A stretch of DNA of 15,979 nt. It comes from Anaerolinea sp. (GTDB lineage Bacteria > Chloroflexota > Anaerolineae > Anaerolineales > Anaerolineaceae). Below, one piece after another: positions 15,888 through 15,979 of the stretch (its first letter is position 1; every line of letters starts with the position of its first letter). Position numbers and translations under genes: made by a program. The notes beneath the pieces were generated by a model that saw only the letters and a list, made by a program, of their open reading frames with translations, was not told the DNA's origin and ran no database searches. The stretch is taken from contig JAIWNK010000158.1 of NCBI GenBank assembly GCA_020216845.1, positions 1-15,979 on the forward strand, read 5' to 3'.

Positions 15888-15979
15888 CAGCAATTCTCAA
15901 TATGAAAAACAGGACAAAGAAAAGAGAAGCGAGGAGAAGGCAAATGTGGTAATCTTGTAAGTATGTTAGAAGAATTGAA
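15888..15979. repeat. 92-bp terminal inverted repeat, right copy
   Basis: Exact reverse complement of bases 1-92. Here it lies just upstream of the kimA promoter. Its outward-reading (plus) strand is purine-rich and encodes only a 16-codon basic frame (15902-15952) with no ribosome-binding site, which is not called as a gene. Because the window ends exactly at the repeat edge in both directions, the sequence was probably broken at a repeated element. Confidence 0.9.

Noticed and set aside
15902..15952. 16-codon very basic reading frame in the end repeat
   Set aside because: No ribosome-binding site, too short to judge, and explained by the purine-rich repeat.
1..15979. CRISPR arrays, tRNA/rRNA genes, transposases, phage or defence genes
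   Set aside because: Looked for on both strands; no repeats with spacers, no tRNA-like arms outside the T-box, and no such protein motifs were seen.

Overview
The window is a compact stretch of bacterial chromosome, about 16 kb with moderate GC. It carries 13 protein genes. Twelve are on the minus strand and one, a nucleoside kinase, is on the plus strand. The gene set is core housekeeping, with no phage, transposase, CRISPR, tRNA or rRNA gene visible. An Ile-specific T-box before ileS, an Actinobacteria-like IleS (GVHH instead of HIGH), a short YidC with no signal peptide, and an ATP-cone/uridine-kinase fusion suggest a Gram-positive-like or Chloroflexota (Anaerolineae-type) organism. That placement is inference from gene style, not a database match.

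Layout from left to right. (i) A 92-bp repeat at 1-92. (ii) A minus-strand unit of ileS then a GT4 glycosyltransferase, read from a promoter at about 4724-4752 through a T-box leader with a terminator/antiterminator. (iii) A divergent plus-strand nucleoside kinase with an ATP-cone (4811-6151). (iv) A long, tightly packed minus-strand operon entering from the right: rpmH, rnpA, yidD, a PQQ-type beta-propeller lipoprotein, yidC, jag/khpB, a GT2 glycosyltransferase and a pyrimidine-nucleoside phosphorylase. It starts at a near-consensus promoter at 12432-12460 and converges on the kinase gene with a 4-bp stop-codon overlap. (v) A potassium module on the minus strand: a KimA-like K+/H+ symporter followed by two TrkA/RCK proteins, with its own promoter at 15841-15870. 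(vi) A second copy of the 92-bp repeat at 15888-15979, inverted and identical to the first.

How the genes fit together. The rpmH-rnpA-yidD-yidC-jag block makes ribosomal protein L34, the RNase P protein and the membrane-protein insertion machinery. Here it also carries an extracytoplasmic beta-propeller lipoprotein and two unrelated downstream genes. The kinase and the phosphorylase, facing each other, are both pyrimidine nucleoside salvage enzymes. The K+ module pairs an APC-superfamily transporter with two RCK subunits instead of the usual TrkH/KtrB channel. The points most worth a second look are the perfect inverted repeats at both ends, the ATP-cone fusion, the KimA/TrkA/TrkA arrangement with one TrkA lacking the usual nucleotide-binding acid, and the lipoprotein inside the insertase operon.
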